A stretch of DNA of 64,000 nt from Pseudomonas frederiksbergensis (GCF_001874645.1 NZ_CP017886.1:1488001-1552000); one strand, 5' to 3'; positions 1 to 8,504 are shown, numbered from the stretch's first letter. Notes: generated by a model not told the origin, from the sequence alone. Numbers and translations: made by a program.

Positions 1-2
1 CA

Positions 3-284
3 CCAGATGGCTGGCCGCTGGAATCCAGCGGTTGGTCGAGCTCAGGGCAGATGTCCAAACGCTTCGAAATCGCCCGGGCAATCGGGCGCGGAGATAACCG
101 TTTGTTTACCCCGGAAGGCAGCAACCTGCCCGGTCCCGGGTTTCCGATGATCACCACACCCTTGTTCTACGAGGCCATCTCTCCACACCTTTCAGCAGCG
201 ACCCTTAGCGCGCTGAACAAGGCCGTGTCGCCTCAGGAATGGAACACCTTTTTGCTCGCCTCACCTGACTTCAATAACCGCTAA
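3..284 (+). CDS. DUF1800 family protein, C-terminal end (partial)
   Basis: The open frame runs in from the left edge, so only about the last 93 codons are present. The end of the frame (PDGWPLESSGW, then an SKRFEIARAI helix and a CPG-free tail) resembles the C-terminus of DUF1800 proteins. The next gene is a DUF1501 protein 21 bases downstream. DUF1800/DUF1501 gene pairs are common in proteobacteria, and this pairing supports the call. The function of the family is not established. An ATG at 51 is internal and not a likely start. Confidence 0.7.
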   Translation, partial: PDGWPLESSGWSSSGQMSKRFEIARAIGRGDNRLFTPEGSNLPGPGFPMITTPLFYEAISPHLSAATLSALNKAVSPQEWNTFLLASPDFNNR

Positions 285-305
285 GCTGCGAAATGAGGTA
301 CCGCC

Positions 306-1502
306 ATGAATCGTCGAGAACTGCTGATTGCCGCTGCGGCAGCCGCGACTCTGCCGTCCTTGTCCTTTTCCGCGAAGCTGTTCGCCGCCCCGGTTTCGGC
401 GCCACGCTTTCTGATGGTCTTTCTGCGCGGCGGCTACGACTGCAACAATCTGCTGGTGCCCTACTCCAGCGATTTTTACTACGAGTCGCGTCCGACTCTC
501 GCCATTGCCCGCCCGGAATCGCATAACCCCAACAGCGCCATTGCACTGGACAGCCATTGGGGTCTGAACCCGGTTTTACGTGATTCGATCTACCCGTTGT
601 GGCAACGCAAACAGATCGCCTTCGTGCCATTCGCCGGGACCGATGACTTGTCCCGCAGTCACTTCGAGACTCAGGACAACATCGAGTCTGGCGAACCGAC
701 CCAACAGCGCAACCGTTACCACTCGGGCTTTCTTGCACGCTTGTCGCGTCAGGTGCCGAACAGTGCGCCCATTGCCTTCACCGATGCCTTGCCCCTGAGT
801 TTTCAGGGCGGCAACGCCATCCCCAACCTCTCGATGCGCGGCGCCTCGAAACCGGCCTTTGATGCCCGGCAGTCGGAGATTCTCTCGTCGATGTACAAAA
901 ACACACCCTACGCTGCCTCCGCAGCCGATGGCCTTGAACTGCGCCAGCAGGTGTCAAAGGATCTGCAAGAAGAGATGGTCAAGGCCAATCGTGGTGCGCC
1001 AAATGCGCAGAATTTCGCTGCCCAGACCCGGCGTATGGCAACGCTGATGCGCGACCAGTACCGACTGGGTTTCGTCGATGTCGGCGGCTGGGATACCCAC
1101 GTCAATCAGGGCAGCACCAGCGGCCAACTGGCCAACAACCTGGCGAACCTCGGCGAAGGTCTGGTCGCCTATGCCCAGGCGCTGGGTGATGAATGGAATA
1201 ACACCACTGTGGTAGTGGTCTCGGAGTTCGGCCGCACCTTTCGTGAAAACGGCGCCAGGGGCACCGATCACGGGCATGGCACGGTGTATTGGGTACTGGG
1301 CGGTAACGTTCGCGGCGGGCGCATCGTTGGCGAACAGGTAGCGGTCAACCCGCAAAGTCTGCTGCAAAATCGCGATTACCCGGTGCTCAACAATTACCGG
1401 AACCTGCTCGGTGGATTGCTTGGCCGGACGTGGGGTTTGTCCGCTTCGCAGTTGCAGAGCGTATTTCCCGGTGCACGTCCGGATGCATTGCAGTTGCTGT
1501 GA
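306..1502 (+). CDS. DUF1501 family protein with twin-arginine-like leader
   Basis: The 398-residue protein starts MNRRELL followed by an alanine-rich hydrophobic stretch, which looks like a Tat leader and implies periplasmic export. The body has the DUF1501 hallmarks LMVFLRGGYDCNNLL near residue 35, VGGWDTH near 258, and VVVVSEFGRT...GTDHGHG near residue 305-325, which places it in the alkaline-phosphatase/sulfatase-like superfamily. The start at 306 follows a GAGG ribosome site at 295-298. It probably forms an operon with the preceding DUF1800 gene. Substrate and role are unknown. Confidence 0.85.
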   Translation: MNRRELLIAAAAAATLPSLSFSAKLFAAPVSAPRFLMVFLRGGYDCNNLLVPYSSDFYYESRPTLAIARPESHNPNSAIALDSHWGLNPVLRDSIYPLWQRKQIAFVPFAGTDDLSRSHFETQDNIESGEPTQQRNRYHSGFLARLSRQVPNSAPIAFTDALPLSFQGGNAIPNLSMRGASKPAFDARQSEILSSMYKNTPYAASAADGLELRQQVSKDLQEEMVKANRGAPNAQNFAAQTRRMATLMRDQYRLGFVDVGGWDTHVNQGSTSGQLANNLANLGEGLVAYAQALGDEWNNTTVVVVSEFGRTFRENGARGTDHGHGTVYWVLGGNVRGGRIVGEQVAVNPQSLLQNRDYPVLNNYRNLLGGLLGRTWGLSASQLQSVFPGARPDALQLL

Positions 1503-1646
1503 TAGGCGTAAGAAACATGCATCACTACACGTAGGAAATTTCATCTAACAATTCCTCCGGCAACTCTCACACAGACCTCGGTTATAAACATGGGCAATCG
1601 CTTCAAGACGTAACGGAGCACCGTCTACTACAAGAGAGTGACTACT

Positions 1647-2633
1647 GTGCTGAAAAACTCCGGATCGAATGCGGGCAAAGGCCCCATGCCCATCGTGCCG
1701 TCTCCTGCAACACCCAACACGCCGCCTGCGGGTCAAAAACCCAGGAACAGCAATGTCTTTCCCCCGATCGAAAGCTCCCTGGCGTCTTCATCAAACGCAT
1801 CGGCACCGCCCCCTCAAGCAGCGCCTGCCATCGTCCCAAAACCCACAGCGTTTCTAGTCCCCAAACTATGTGCCGTGTGCAAATCCAATCACCAAGGCCC
1901 CTGCCTGACTCAACCTTCCAGCGCCGCATCATCCTCTTCGCAAAAGCCGGCTTCGGCGCTGGAAATGTATGAACAGCACCAGGCGAACTATCAGCCACAG
2001 GACCGGACTCAGCCGTTCGACATCATGCATTCGGTCACGGATGACAACCTGAAGTTCAGCAACAAGAAGGCGACCGACGCCGATCTCGCGAAAGTCGCGG
2101 ACAAGAAATTCACCCTCCGGCACTACACCACGTCAAAGGACGGTCCCCCACCGTTCAACACCATTTCATCGAACTTTGAACTGGTGCACCGCAAGATCAA
2201 AACCCTGCAAAGAACCCAGGGCAGCAACACCAACCAGGATGATTGGGTGCGCCTGGGCAACACGGCGTTTACCTTCTTTCTGTTGGCGATCGACGGCGAG
2301 GTAGCGAACCGAAAGTTCCTCGCAGGCGCAACGCATTACGCGGAAATTGACCCGGACAACCTGGAACAAATGACGGCGGCGGGCTTGGGAGATGCGGAGT
2401 TTTTCGCCTCGCCCGACTTGCTGCACACCAAGGATCTGTCGAGTGCCAAAGCCATCAAAGGACCGTTGAAAGACCTCAAGACGCTGATGGTCGCAAGCTC
2501 CGGACTCAAGGCCATCAGCTTGGGGCGTACACCTGCGCACGGCCTGCTCAAAGCCATCGACGATCAGTTCGCCGGCACCCTGGAAGTGAAACTGCCCGGA
2601 TCGGTAATCGTTGCTCGATGGCACACGATTTAG
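1647..2633 (+). CDS. Uncharacterised proline-rich protein with effector-like C-terminal domain
   Basis: Hypothetical protein of about 328 residues. The first 110 residues are low-complexity and rich in Pro, Ser and Ala, with a Cys cluster (CAVCKSNHQGPC). A compact domain follows that starts with FTLRHYTTSK and contains SSNFELVHR, DDWVRLGNTAFTFFLLAIDG and THYAEID. A disordered N-terminus before a domain with an R-H-Y-T motif recalls secreted ADP-ribosyltransferase-like toxins and type III effectors. That likeness is my inference, not an assignment. A GTG at 1638 is possible, but the GTG at 1647 has better spacing from AAGAGAG (1632-1638). The gene stands alone. Confidence 0.6.
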   Translation: MLKNSGSNAGKGPMPIVPSPATPNTPPAGQKPRNSNVFPPIESSLASSSNASAPPPQAAPAIVPKPTAFLVPKLCAVCKSNHQGPCLTQPSSAASSSSQKPASALEMYEQHQANYQPQDRTQPFDIMHSVTDDNLKFSNKKATDADLAKVADKKFTLRHYTTSKDGPPPFNTISSNFELVHRKIKTLQRTQGSNTNQDDWVRLGNTAFTFFLLAIDGEVANRKFLAGATHYAEIDPDNLEQMTAAGLGDAEFFASPDLLHTKDLSSAKAIKGPLKDLKTLMVASSGLKAISLGRTPAHGLLKAIDDQFAGTLEVKLPGSVIVARWHTI

Positions 2634-2949
2634 AGAGAAATCAACGCCTGGGAAACGCTCTGTATCGCTGTTTCCTTATCGCCAAATCATCGGAAGTTAA
2701 AAGCAAAACGACCGCCCGTCGAGCGAAGCGTCCTCTGTTTTGACAGCTTCAGATGGGCATCTATAGTGCAGACGCGGCCTGTTGGAAGGAACCCGGGCCG
2801 GTCACTTTTATAGGCAAGGAGCCAGGCCAGCTCGTACCCTGTGATCGGTGGGTTCCCCGTAGTAGCGCGCTCAACAACAGTCGCAAGGCAATCAAGCGTT
2901 GTTGTGCCTGGTAGATGCCAGGCGCTCACTATGAACAAGGAGCTTTACT
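2634..2949. other. Intergenic region upstream of the first aidA/pixA-like gene
   Basis: This 316-base stretch has no supported gene. A short hairpin, GCCTGG/CCAGGC (2906-2923), lies just before the ribosome site AAGGAG (2938-2943) of the next gene. It could affect translation or mRNA stability, but nothing proves this. I see no clear sigma-70 promoter. Confidence 0.4.
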
Positions 2950-3453
2950 ATGTCTCGAGTCACGGATGTGCTTGTTTCGATCGACACCGAAACCATTCTG
3001 AAAAACTACCCGAACATCAGCAAAAACCCTGCCGCGCCAACCATGATCGATGTCAATCACGTGTACATGGTCACCAACCAGAACAACGTGATCAATGGCC
3101 AGGCCGGTGGCGAGCTCAACTTGAGAGCCCAGGTCGGCGACCTGATTCGCTGGCGCGAAACCAGCCTGTCGCAGAGTTTCGAAACAGCGGTGATTTTCTA
3201 CAAGTTCATCGGCAACGTGGGTAACGAGCTGATCTCTACACCGACTCCGCGTAAAGCCACCGCGTGTGTTGCCGTGCCAAACACCAGCAACCCGTCAGTA
3301 CCTAGCTGCCAGAAAGTCGATAACCATTACTGGTCTTCGGAAACCCTCGCCACCGGCAGCGTGACCTATCACTTCAACTTCCTGATCGTGGATCGGGACT
3401 GCAAAATTGTAGGTTGCTGCTCGTGGGATCCGTTCATCACCATCCGTAACTGA
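2950..3453 (+). CDS. AidA/PixA family inclusion body protein
   Basis: The 167-residue cytoplasmic protein matches the inclusion-body family named after Xenorhabdus PixA and Ralstonia AidA. It opens with VLVSIDTETILKNYPN, has a central beta-rich segment (GDLIRWRETSLSQSFETAVIFYKF), and ends with DNHYWSSETLATGSVTYHFNFLIVD then CKIVGCCSWDPFITI. The family forms crystalline or granular inclusions and is often controlled by quorum sensing or growth phase, but its biochemical role is unknown. The ATG follows an excellent AAGGAG site. A paralogue lies directly downstream after a terminator hairpin. Confidence 0.88.
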   Translation: MSRVTDVLVSIDTETILKNYPNISKNPAAPTMIDVNHVYMVTNQNNVINGQAGGELNLRAQVGDLIRWRETSLSQSFETAVIFYKFIGNVGNELISTPTPRKATACVAVPNTSNPSVPSCQKVDNHYWSSETLATGSVTYHFNFLIVDRDCKIVGCCSWDPFITIRN

Positions 3454-3461
3454 TCTGGGCG

Positions 3462-3484
3462 GCCCCTTGGCGACAAGGGGCTTT
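3462..3484 (+). terminator. Rho-independent terminator after first AidA/PixA gene
   Basis: GCCCCTTG and CAAGGGGC form a perfect 8-bp stem with a 4-base loop, followed by TTT. It sits 9 bases after the stop codon, between the two paralogues, so it probably reduces read-through to the second copy. Confidence 0.7.
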
Positions 3485-3575
3485 CCCCTCGCCTCGCGCC
3501 CCGACTGGAACTGGATGTCTTGCGTAAGCCGCAGCGGCGCGCCGCAATCCACCCACATCATGAAAGGAAGCCGTG

Positions 3576-4115
3576 ATGTCGACAGATACCTGCGCAAACC
3601 CGTCACCCACCACTGAGCAGGCCACCAATGTGTTGCTGATTGTCGACGCCGAAACCCTGCTCACCCGCTACCCACAACCGAGCCTCGATCCCCTGCACCC
3701 GACCGTGATCGAGGACGGCTTCATTTTCACCTTTGGCGCAGCTCAAGGGACAACGCCTGCGACCAAGGGCACCTGCCTTGAGCTGGCCGCAAACGCCGCA
3801 AAAACCTTCCATTTACGTGGCCGAACCGTCGGCCTGCACGCCGAACACAGCGTGGTGTTTTACGACCTGTCCGTGGGCAGTGCCGGGGTGTTCGCAAAAC
3901 CGCATCTGGTGGTGCACAACGGCCAGACCTTACCCGCCCCCAACCCTGATACCCCCACCGAACCGATCGCGGTAAAAGCCGATGATTACTACTGGCACTG
4001 TCAGCAGTTGAGCACCGGTATCGAGCAGTGCGAGCTGAGTTTCATGCTGGTGAACAGCAACTGTGAAACGCTGGGGTATTTCAGTTGGACGGTTGGAGTG
4101 AAGCTGTCGGCTTGA
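3576..4115 (+). CDS. AidA/PixA family inclusion body protein, second paralogue
   Basis: The 179-residue protein has the same plan as its upstream neighbour: VLLIVDAETLLTRYPQP at the start, HSVVFYDL in the middle, and DDYYWHCQQLSTGIEQCELSFMLVNSNCETLGYFSW at the end. The two copies are clearly diverged, so this is an old duplication. The ATG at 3576 is preferred over the GTG at 3573 because it is better spaced from AAAGGAAG (3563-3570). Role as for the family: a cytoplasmic inclusion-forming protein of unknown function. Confidence 0.85.
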   Translation: MSTDTCANPSPTTEQATNVLLIVDAETLLTRYPQPSLDPLHPTVIEDGFIFTFGAAQGTTPATKGTCLELAANAAKTFHLRGRTVGLHAEHSVVFYDLSVGSAGVFAKPHLVVHNGQTLPAPNPDTPTEPIAVKADDYYWHCQQLSTGIEQCELSFMLVNSNCETLGYFSWTVGVKLSA

Positions 4116-4202
4116 AGCGCCTGGACTGTTTTGTGGTTTGGCTCGAAGCGGTCCTGGCCCACCACATGTTCCGTAGCATCTGCCAAAGGTTGCGCTCGGC
4201 CT

Positions 4203-4234
4203 GATCGTTCCCACGCTCCCGCGTGGGAACGATC
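4203..4234. repeat. Perfect palindromic GATCGTTCCCACGC repeat
   Basis: Two 14-base arms, GATCGTTCCCACGC and its exact complement, flank a 4-base spacer. The hairpin lies between two convergent genes. Shorter or partial copies of the same motif occur at 15548, 58972 and 63453, so this is a dispersed element that may also terminate transcription in both directions. Confidence 0.75.
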
Positions 4235-4260
4235 AACGTCAGTGCTGAACGGCACCTGAG

Positions 4261-4785
4261 TCAGCCATCCACCCGAGCAGATTGACGACCGGCCTGAAGC
4301 GCTTTGGCCATTTGCAGGTGGTTTTCGAGTTTGGGCAGCGTCTCTGCAGCGAAGGCCTTGATCTCCGGCACGTCGGTGGTTTGTGCTTCCTGCTTCAACT
4401 GCTCAATGGCTTCTTGGGTGGTTTGTACCTGGCTGGCGGCAAAGGTCGCGTCGAATGAGTCGCCCTCCTTGACCTCAGGAATCAACGCCTTGGCCTTGCT
4501 GGCCACCTCCTCTCTGGGGGCAACGGGCAGATCGAGTTTTTTGGCGATTTTCGCCAGATGCTGGTTGGCGGTGGTGCGGTCGTTAATCACCACAATCGCG
4601 TAATCCTTGACCTCTTTGGATTCGGTTTTCTGGTGAGCCAGGCGGCTGGCCTCGATGTCGGCCATGCCATTGACTGAGGTGTCGTTGATAAAGTCGGCTG
4701 GCGACTGGGCAAAAGCATTGCTAGCGCCCAAGCCCAGCAACACGGCAAAACTGATGGTCAATAATCGGCTGGCCATACGCTTCAT
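4261..4785 (-). CDS. DUF4142 domain-containing periplasmic protein
   Basis: The 174-residue protein has a signal peptide (MKRMASRLLTISFAVLLGLGA, cleavage after the AFA near residue 26). It then has the all-helical DUF4142 domain: DFINDTSVNGMADIEASRLAHQK, a central DYAIVVINDRTTANQHL, and a C-terminal FAAETLPKLENHLQMAKAL. DUF4142 is a ferritin-like four-helix domain seen in exported proteins, often stress-related. The ATG at 4785 is chosen over the GTG at 4791 because AGGAGG is 8 bases before the ATG. It appears monocistronic. Confidence 0.85.
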   Translation of the reverse strand: MKRMASRLLTISFAVLLGLGASNAFAQSPADFINDTSVNGMADIEASRLAHQKTESKEVKDYAIVVINDRTTANQHLAKIAKKLDLPVAPREEVASKAKALIPEVKEGDSFDATFAASQVQTTQEAIEQLKQEAQTTDVPEIKAFAAETLPKLENHLQMAKALQAGRQSARVDG

Positions 4786-4916
4786 GGTCACGCCCTCCTT
4801 GAACTGACAAATGAGTGCTGCGGGTTTCCCCCGCCTGACGTCTGAAGTTAAAACACCACAAAGGTTTAGAAAAATTGAGCCGGACGCGACGAACGGCGCC
4901 CCGCATGAAAGCCGGA

Positions 4917-6260
4917 TCAGACGCGGTCCAGGCGTCCACTCAGGCGTTTGGCAGCGTACATGGCCTCATCCGCATGCTTGAACAATTGCTTTTCTTCGCT
5001 GCCATGCTCGGGGTAAAGCGCGATGCCAATACTCGGCAGAATGTTCAGGCTGTGGCTGTCCAGGCGCATCGGCTGGCCGAGCACCTGACGGATTTTGATC
5101 GCCACACGGGCCGCGTCTTCGGCAGCCTGAATGCTGTCGAGCAGGACGACAAACTCATCACCGCCAATGCGCGCCACCGTATCGGACTCACGCACGCAGC
5201 CTTGAAGTCGATTGGCCACCGCTTGCAGCAACATGTCGCCGACGCCATGGCCATAGGTGTCGTTGACCTGTTTGAAGTGGTCCAGGTCGACGTACAGCAG
5301 TGCCATGCGCCCCGACTCTTTTCTGGCTTTACCGAGAGCGGCCAACAGGCGTTCACGCAGCAGTTCGCGATTGGGCAATCGGGTCAAGTGATCGTGCTGC
5401 GCCATGAATTGCAGCCGGCTGTGCAATTGCTTGCGCTCAATGGCCGCCGCGACCTGGGCGCAGACGTATTGCAGCAGCTCCTTGTCACGCTCGGTATAGT
5501 GTTCGCCACCGGGTACGCTTTTGACGATCAGCGCACCGATGGTGCCTTTTTGTGAGTTCAGCGGCACGCCCAGCCAGCAGGGTGAATCCTGGTCATTGAC
5601 GACCTCGCACAGTCCGGGCATCGAGACAGGTTGGTCAGGCGTTACCAGAACCGGCTGCCCCGTGCGAATCACCTCGGCGCAGAGCCGGCCGGTAACGCTG
5701 AACAGCGGATCGTGCTCGTGATCATCGACGTGGTACGGGAAATTCAATTGTTCGCAGTGCTCGTCATAGAGCGCCACCGAAAAGTTCAACGCCGGTAACC
5801 ATTCGCCAATCAGTTGATGAACGAGCTTGAACAGCGCCAGCAGATCCTCAGCGGCATGGGCGGCTTCGGAGATCGCGTACAGTGCGGCCTGCCGGGATTC
5901 GGCCTGTTTGCGCTCGGTGATGTCACGGGCCACGGCGATGCGCAGTTGGTCGACTTCAGACCAACGCGCCGACCAGAGAAGATGCACCACCTGACCATCC
6001 TTGCGCAGGTAGCGGTTTTCAAAATTAGGGTTGGGCTGGCCGCGCATGATTTCTCGGGCGGCGTCCAGAGTCCGTTGGCGATCGGTCGGGTGGACCATCT
6101 CGATCATCGGCTGACCGATCAACTCGTCCGGGGTGTAACCGAACACTCGTTCGCAAGCGGCGCTGACAAAGACGAAGCGCCCTTGGCCATCGACCGCACA
6201 CACGACGTCGAGCAAAAGATCGATGTAGCTCGCCAGCGGCGCGGAATTTCTGGTGGTCAT
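4917..6260 (-). CDS. PAS-GAF-GGDEF diguanylate cyclase
   Basis: The 447-residue protein has an N-terminal PAS domain with PAC tail (residues about 8-125, ending VARDITERK), a GAF domain (about 135-270), and a C-terminal GGDEF domain (about 280-445). The active-site signature is RIGGDEFVVLL. An RESD lies five residues before GGDEF, which is a canonical inhibitory I-site for cyclic-di-GMP. No EAL domain follows, so it should synthesise c-di-GMP in response to an unknown signal. No membrane segment is visible, so it is probably cytoplasmic. It is transcribed alone. Confidence 0.93.
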   Translation of the reverse strand: MTTRNSAPLASYIDLLLDVVCAVDGQGRFVFVSAACERVFGYTPDELIGQPMIEMVHPTDRQRTLDAAREIMRGQPNPNFENRYLRKDGQVVHLLWSARWSEVDQLRIAVARDITERKQAESRQAALYAISEAAHAAEDLLALFKLVHQLIGEWLPALNFSVALYDEHCEQLNFPYHVDDHEHDPLFSVTGRLCAEVIRTGQPVLVTPDQPVSMPGLCEVVNDQDSPCWLGVPLNSQKGTIGALIVKSVPGGEHYTERDKELLQYVCAQVAAAIERKQLHSRLQFMAQHDHLTRLPNRELLRERLLAALGKARKESGRMALLYVDLDHFKQVNDTYGHGVGDMLLQAVANRLQGCVRESDTVARIGGDEFVVLLDSIQAAEDAARVAIKIRQVLGQPMRLDSHSLNILPSIGIALYPEHGSEEKQLFKHADEAMYAAKRLSGRLDRV

Positions 6261-6366
6261 CGTGGAAAGATACTGTCCAAAAGTACAGCTGTGAGTATCA
6301 ATCCCTGGACCGGGCCATCGCTAAAAAGGATGTCCTGATGCAGCTGTCGCAGCCCTGCGCGCAGCC

Positions 6367-6612
6367 TCAAACCTTATTCGCCAGCAACCCCGGCACCGCG
6401 TGCAGCAAGGCATTGGCGGCGAAGCCGATGAACATTACCCCGCACATCCGGGTAATTGCCAGCTCATGACGCTGATACAGCGTGCGTATCCGACGAGTGC
6501 CCAGAATGCCGATCAGAATAGCGTATGCGGCGATACCGCCAGCGAGGCTCAGAAATATCAGCCATGGGCCGCGCCAATCCCGAATACCGCGAGCACGCCC
6601 GGTCACGACGTA
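6367..6612 (-). pseudogene. Remnant of a LysE/Rht-type exporter (C-terminal part)
   Basis: This frame starts inside the end of fosA and reads about 80 residues: one hydrophobic helix (WLIFLSLAGGIAAYAILIGIL), then a basic loop and a second helix (MCGVMFIGFAANALLHAV). This matches the C-terminal layout of LysE-family amino-acid exporters. The N-terminal two thirds of such a protein are missing. In many pseudomonads a LysE gene follows fosA, so this is probably a deletion remnant. It could also be an unrelated small membrane protein. Confidence 0.4.
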
Positions 6613-7016
6613 AAAAACTTCATCCCGGCATAAGGTTTCTGACGACATGCCTCAAGCCGCGATATCAGATCTCCAACATGGGCTTCGAGCTTGTGTCCAT
6701 CCGGATCCAGAAAATAGAACGACGCGCCTTCGCTGCGATTGTCCCGCCACTCTAGAACACCCACGGCTCGCAGGCGTTCAACGAACATCGAAAAGTCGTT
6801 GGCGCCAACGCTGAAGGCGTAATGGGTGTAATCGGCTGCGGCTTCAGGCTGACGCATTGGGTCGAGCGACAGACACAACCACAACCCCGGCAACGACAGG
6901 TAGGCGCCGCTGTCCCAGGTGGCGTCGAGGCGCAGTTGCAATACGCCCTGATAGAACGCCACGCTGCGGTCCAGATCGGTGACCGCCAGGGTCAGGTGGT
7001 TGAGGCCGGAGAGCAT
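6603..7016 (-). CDS. fosA: FosA family fosfomycin resistance glutathione transferase
   Basis: The 137-residue protein of the vicinal oxygen chelate superfamily is close in sequence to chromosomal Pseudomonas FosA. Metal ligands are visible: His in GLNHLTLAV (residue 7), His in ADYTHYAF (about 65) and Glu in [11 protein letters not shown] (about 112). The [16 protein letters not shown] block is also typical. FosA is a Mn2+- and K+-dependent cytoplasmic enzyme that opens the fosfomycin epoxide with glutathione. Length is normal for the family. The last bases overlap the degenerate LysE-like frame. Confidence 0.93.
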   Translation of the reverse strand: MLSGLNHLTLAVTDLDRSVAFYQGVLQLRLDATWDSGAYLSLPGLWLCLSLDPMRQPEAAADYTHYAFSVGANDFSMFVERLRAVGVLEWRDNRSEGASFYFLDPDGHKLEAHVGDLISRLEACRQKPYAGMKFFTS

Positions 7017-7100
7017 GCAGGAATACCTTGTGGGTGATGTTTTGAATCAAAGGTTTTGGGGGCAACAGACGAATGGAGCTAGCACCGCCCCCCTGACAGC

Positions 7101-7133
7101 GATGTAGTATGTTGTATTACAAACCACTACATC
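7101..7133. promoter_or_regulatory. Nested dyad, candidate operator of the toxin-antitoxin pair
   Basis: GATGTAGT (7101-7108) and ACTACATC (7126-7133) form an outer inverted repeat. TTGTATTACAA (7112-7122) is an inner palindrome. The block ends 9 bases before the antitoxin start codon. Ribbon-helix-helix antitoxins usually bind such dyads to autoregulate, so this is the likely operator, by inference. Confidence 0.55.
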
Positions 7134-7142
7134 GAGACTGCC

Positions 7143-7382
7143 ATGTCCGTCATGTCATTGCGTCTGCCAGACGAAATCGCCGACACCCTCGCCAATCTGG
7201 CTAAAGCGACAGGCCGCAGCAAATCTTTTCTCGCCGTAGATGCTCTACGTGAATACCTGGCTCGAGAAGCCTGGCAAATAGAGGAAATTCAACACGCCTT
7301 GAAAGAGGCTGACGCTGGAGACTTTGCCAGTGATGAAGAAGTAAACGCCCTCGCCAACAAGTGGGCCAGCAATGCGCGTTGA
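7143..7382 (+). CDS. Ribbon-helix-helix (CopG/ParD-like) antitoxin
   Basis: The 79-residue protein has an N-terminal ribbon-helix-helix fold (SVMSLRLPDEIADTLANLAKATGRSKSFLAVDALREYL). An acidic C-terminal tail (EEIQHALKEADAGDFASDEEVNALANKW) would wrap and neutralise the toxin. It overlaps the toxin gene by 11 bases, which implies coupled translation. It likely represses its own promoter through the dyad just upstream. Confidence 0.88.
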   Translation: MSVMSLRLPDEIADTLANLAKATGRSKSFLAVDALREYLAREAWQIEEIQHALKEADAGDFASDEEVNALANKWASNAR

Positions 7383-7656
7383 GTGGCTGAGAACCGCACT
7401 AAAAAATATTGATGACGAAGCCGCTTACATCGCGCTGGAAAACCCGAAAGCCGCCGCTGACTTCGTCAAAACCATCTTCGCCAGTGTCGACCACCTTGCC
7501 CAATTTCCTGCGATTGGCCGTGAAGGCCGTCTGCCCGGTACCCGAGAGTGGGTACTAACTGACCGCCCCTACCTCATCCCTTATCGTGTTCGCCAAGGGC
7601 GTCTTCAGGTTCTACGAGTGTTCCACACCCGCCGTCTACCACCCGGAGCATGCTAG
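7372..7656 (+). CDS. RelE/ParE family toxin
   Basis: The 94-residue protein has the ParE/RelE layout: a WLRTALKNIDDEAAYIALENPKAAADFVKTIFASVDHLAQFPAIGREGR helical start, then the beta strands REWVLTDRPYLIPYRV and LQVLRVFHTRR. ParE-like toxins attack gyrase and RelE-like ones cleave mRNA. The R-x-F-H-x-R end is shared, so I cannot tell which target applies. It is the second gene of a two-gene toxin-antitoxin operon. Confidence 0.87.
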   Translation: MRVEWLRTALKNIDDEAAYIALENPKAAADFVKTIFASVDHLAQFPAIGREGRLPGTREWVLTDRPYLIPYRVRQGRLQVLRVFHTRRLPPGAC

Positions 7657-7669
7657 GTCTCAACCTGTG

Positions 7670-8410
7670 TCATGAACCCTGCATTTCTTTCGGCACCACA
7701 TACTGCCGACCGTCATACCGCAGCGTCGTCAGTACCGTTTTCCCCACCGTATCGTTGTACTCACACTCGCCGTTTTTCACAGTATTCAGCGAGCCGGTGG
7801 TCACCGATTTGACGATCAGGTCAGCAAAACCATGGCTGCTGGTTTTGGCCATGTCCAAGGTGCGTTTGGTGCGCGAGAATTCGCCGGCACAGTTGGTATC
7901 CCACTCACCGCTACCGGATTCGATCACCAGTTGTTCCAGCACTGGGCGCAGTGTGTTGCCCTCGCGAACATACAGCGACAGCCAGGCCTCGTCGAAAGGA
8001 TTGGCCCGTGACGAGCCGGTGAAACCCGCACGCACACCGAATGCCCGCAGGTCGGAGGTGAGCTTGTAGCGCGCGGTGTCAATGCTCAGCCCATCGAACC
8101 GAAAGGCATCGGAGCTGAACACCGAGGCTTTGGAATAGCGGGCCAGCGGCTTGCCGTCGACGTTGGACACCACGGCCAGTTTCAAGTCGTACATCCCAGT
8201 GCCGGCAGGCTCATCGGTGAGGGTCGGATCCGGCTCGATCTGCGACAACGCGGTGATGGTCTGACCGTCGTAGGCCGGCCAGTCCTTGCACACCGAATAA
8301 CCCGGTACCCCCTCGGGCAACGGCGGTGTTCCACACTCTGCGTACGCCTGGGTCGCACCCAGCGCACCACTCATTGCTACACATCCCAGCCAGCTGTATT
8401 TCAAGGTCAT
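7670..8410 (-). CDS. Uncharacterised exported protein
   Basis: The 246-residue protein starts MTLKYSWLGCVAMSGALGA with cleavage predicted after AYA, so it is probably periplasmic. No family is recognised. Cysteines lie near both ends of the mature protein (ECGTPPLP, YSVCKDW, TNCAGEF, NGECEYN), which suggests disulfides. The start at 8410 is preferred because AAGGAA lies 7-12 bases upstream. A 15-codon upstream extension is open but lacks a ribosome site. It converges with the toxin-antitoxin operon. Confidence 0.7.
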   Translation of the reverse strand: MTLKYSWLGCVAMSGALGATQAYAECGTPPLPEGVPGYSVCKDWPAYDGQTITALSQIEPDPTLTDEPAGTGMYDLKLAVVSNVDGKPLARYSKASVFSSDAFRFDGLSIDTARYKLTSDLRAFGVRAGFTGSSRANPFDEAWLSLYVREGNTLRPVLEQLVIESGSGEWDTNCAGEFSRTKRTLDMAKTSSHGFADLIVKSVTTGSLNTVKNGECEYNDTVGKTVLTTLRYDGRQYVVPKEMQGS

Positions 8411-8504
8411 TCCCTGTTCCTTGCGAACGTCATCAATCGATAAAAAATCAGCCATGCACTATCGCCTGCCCGATCTGTCGATTCAACCCGTTCAATGCCG
8501 CCAT

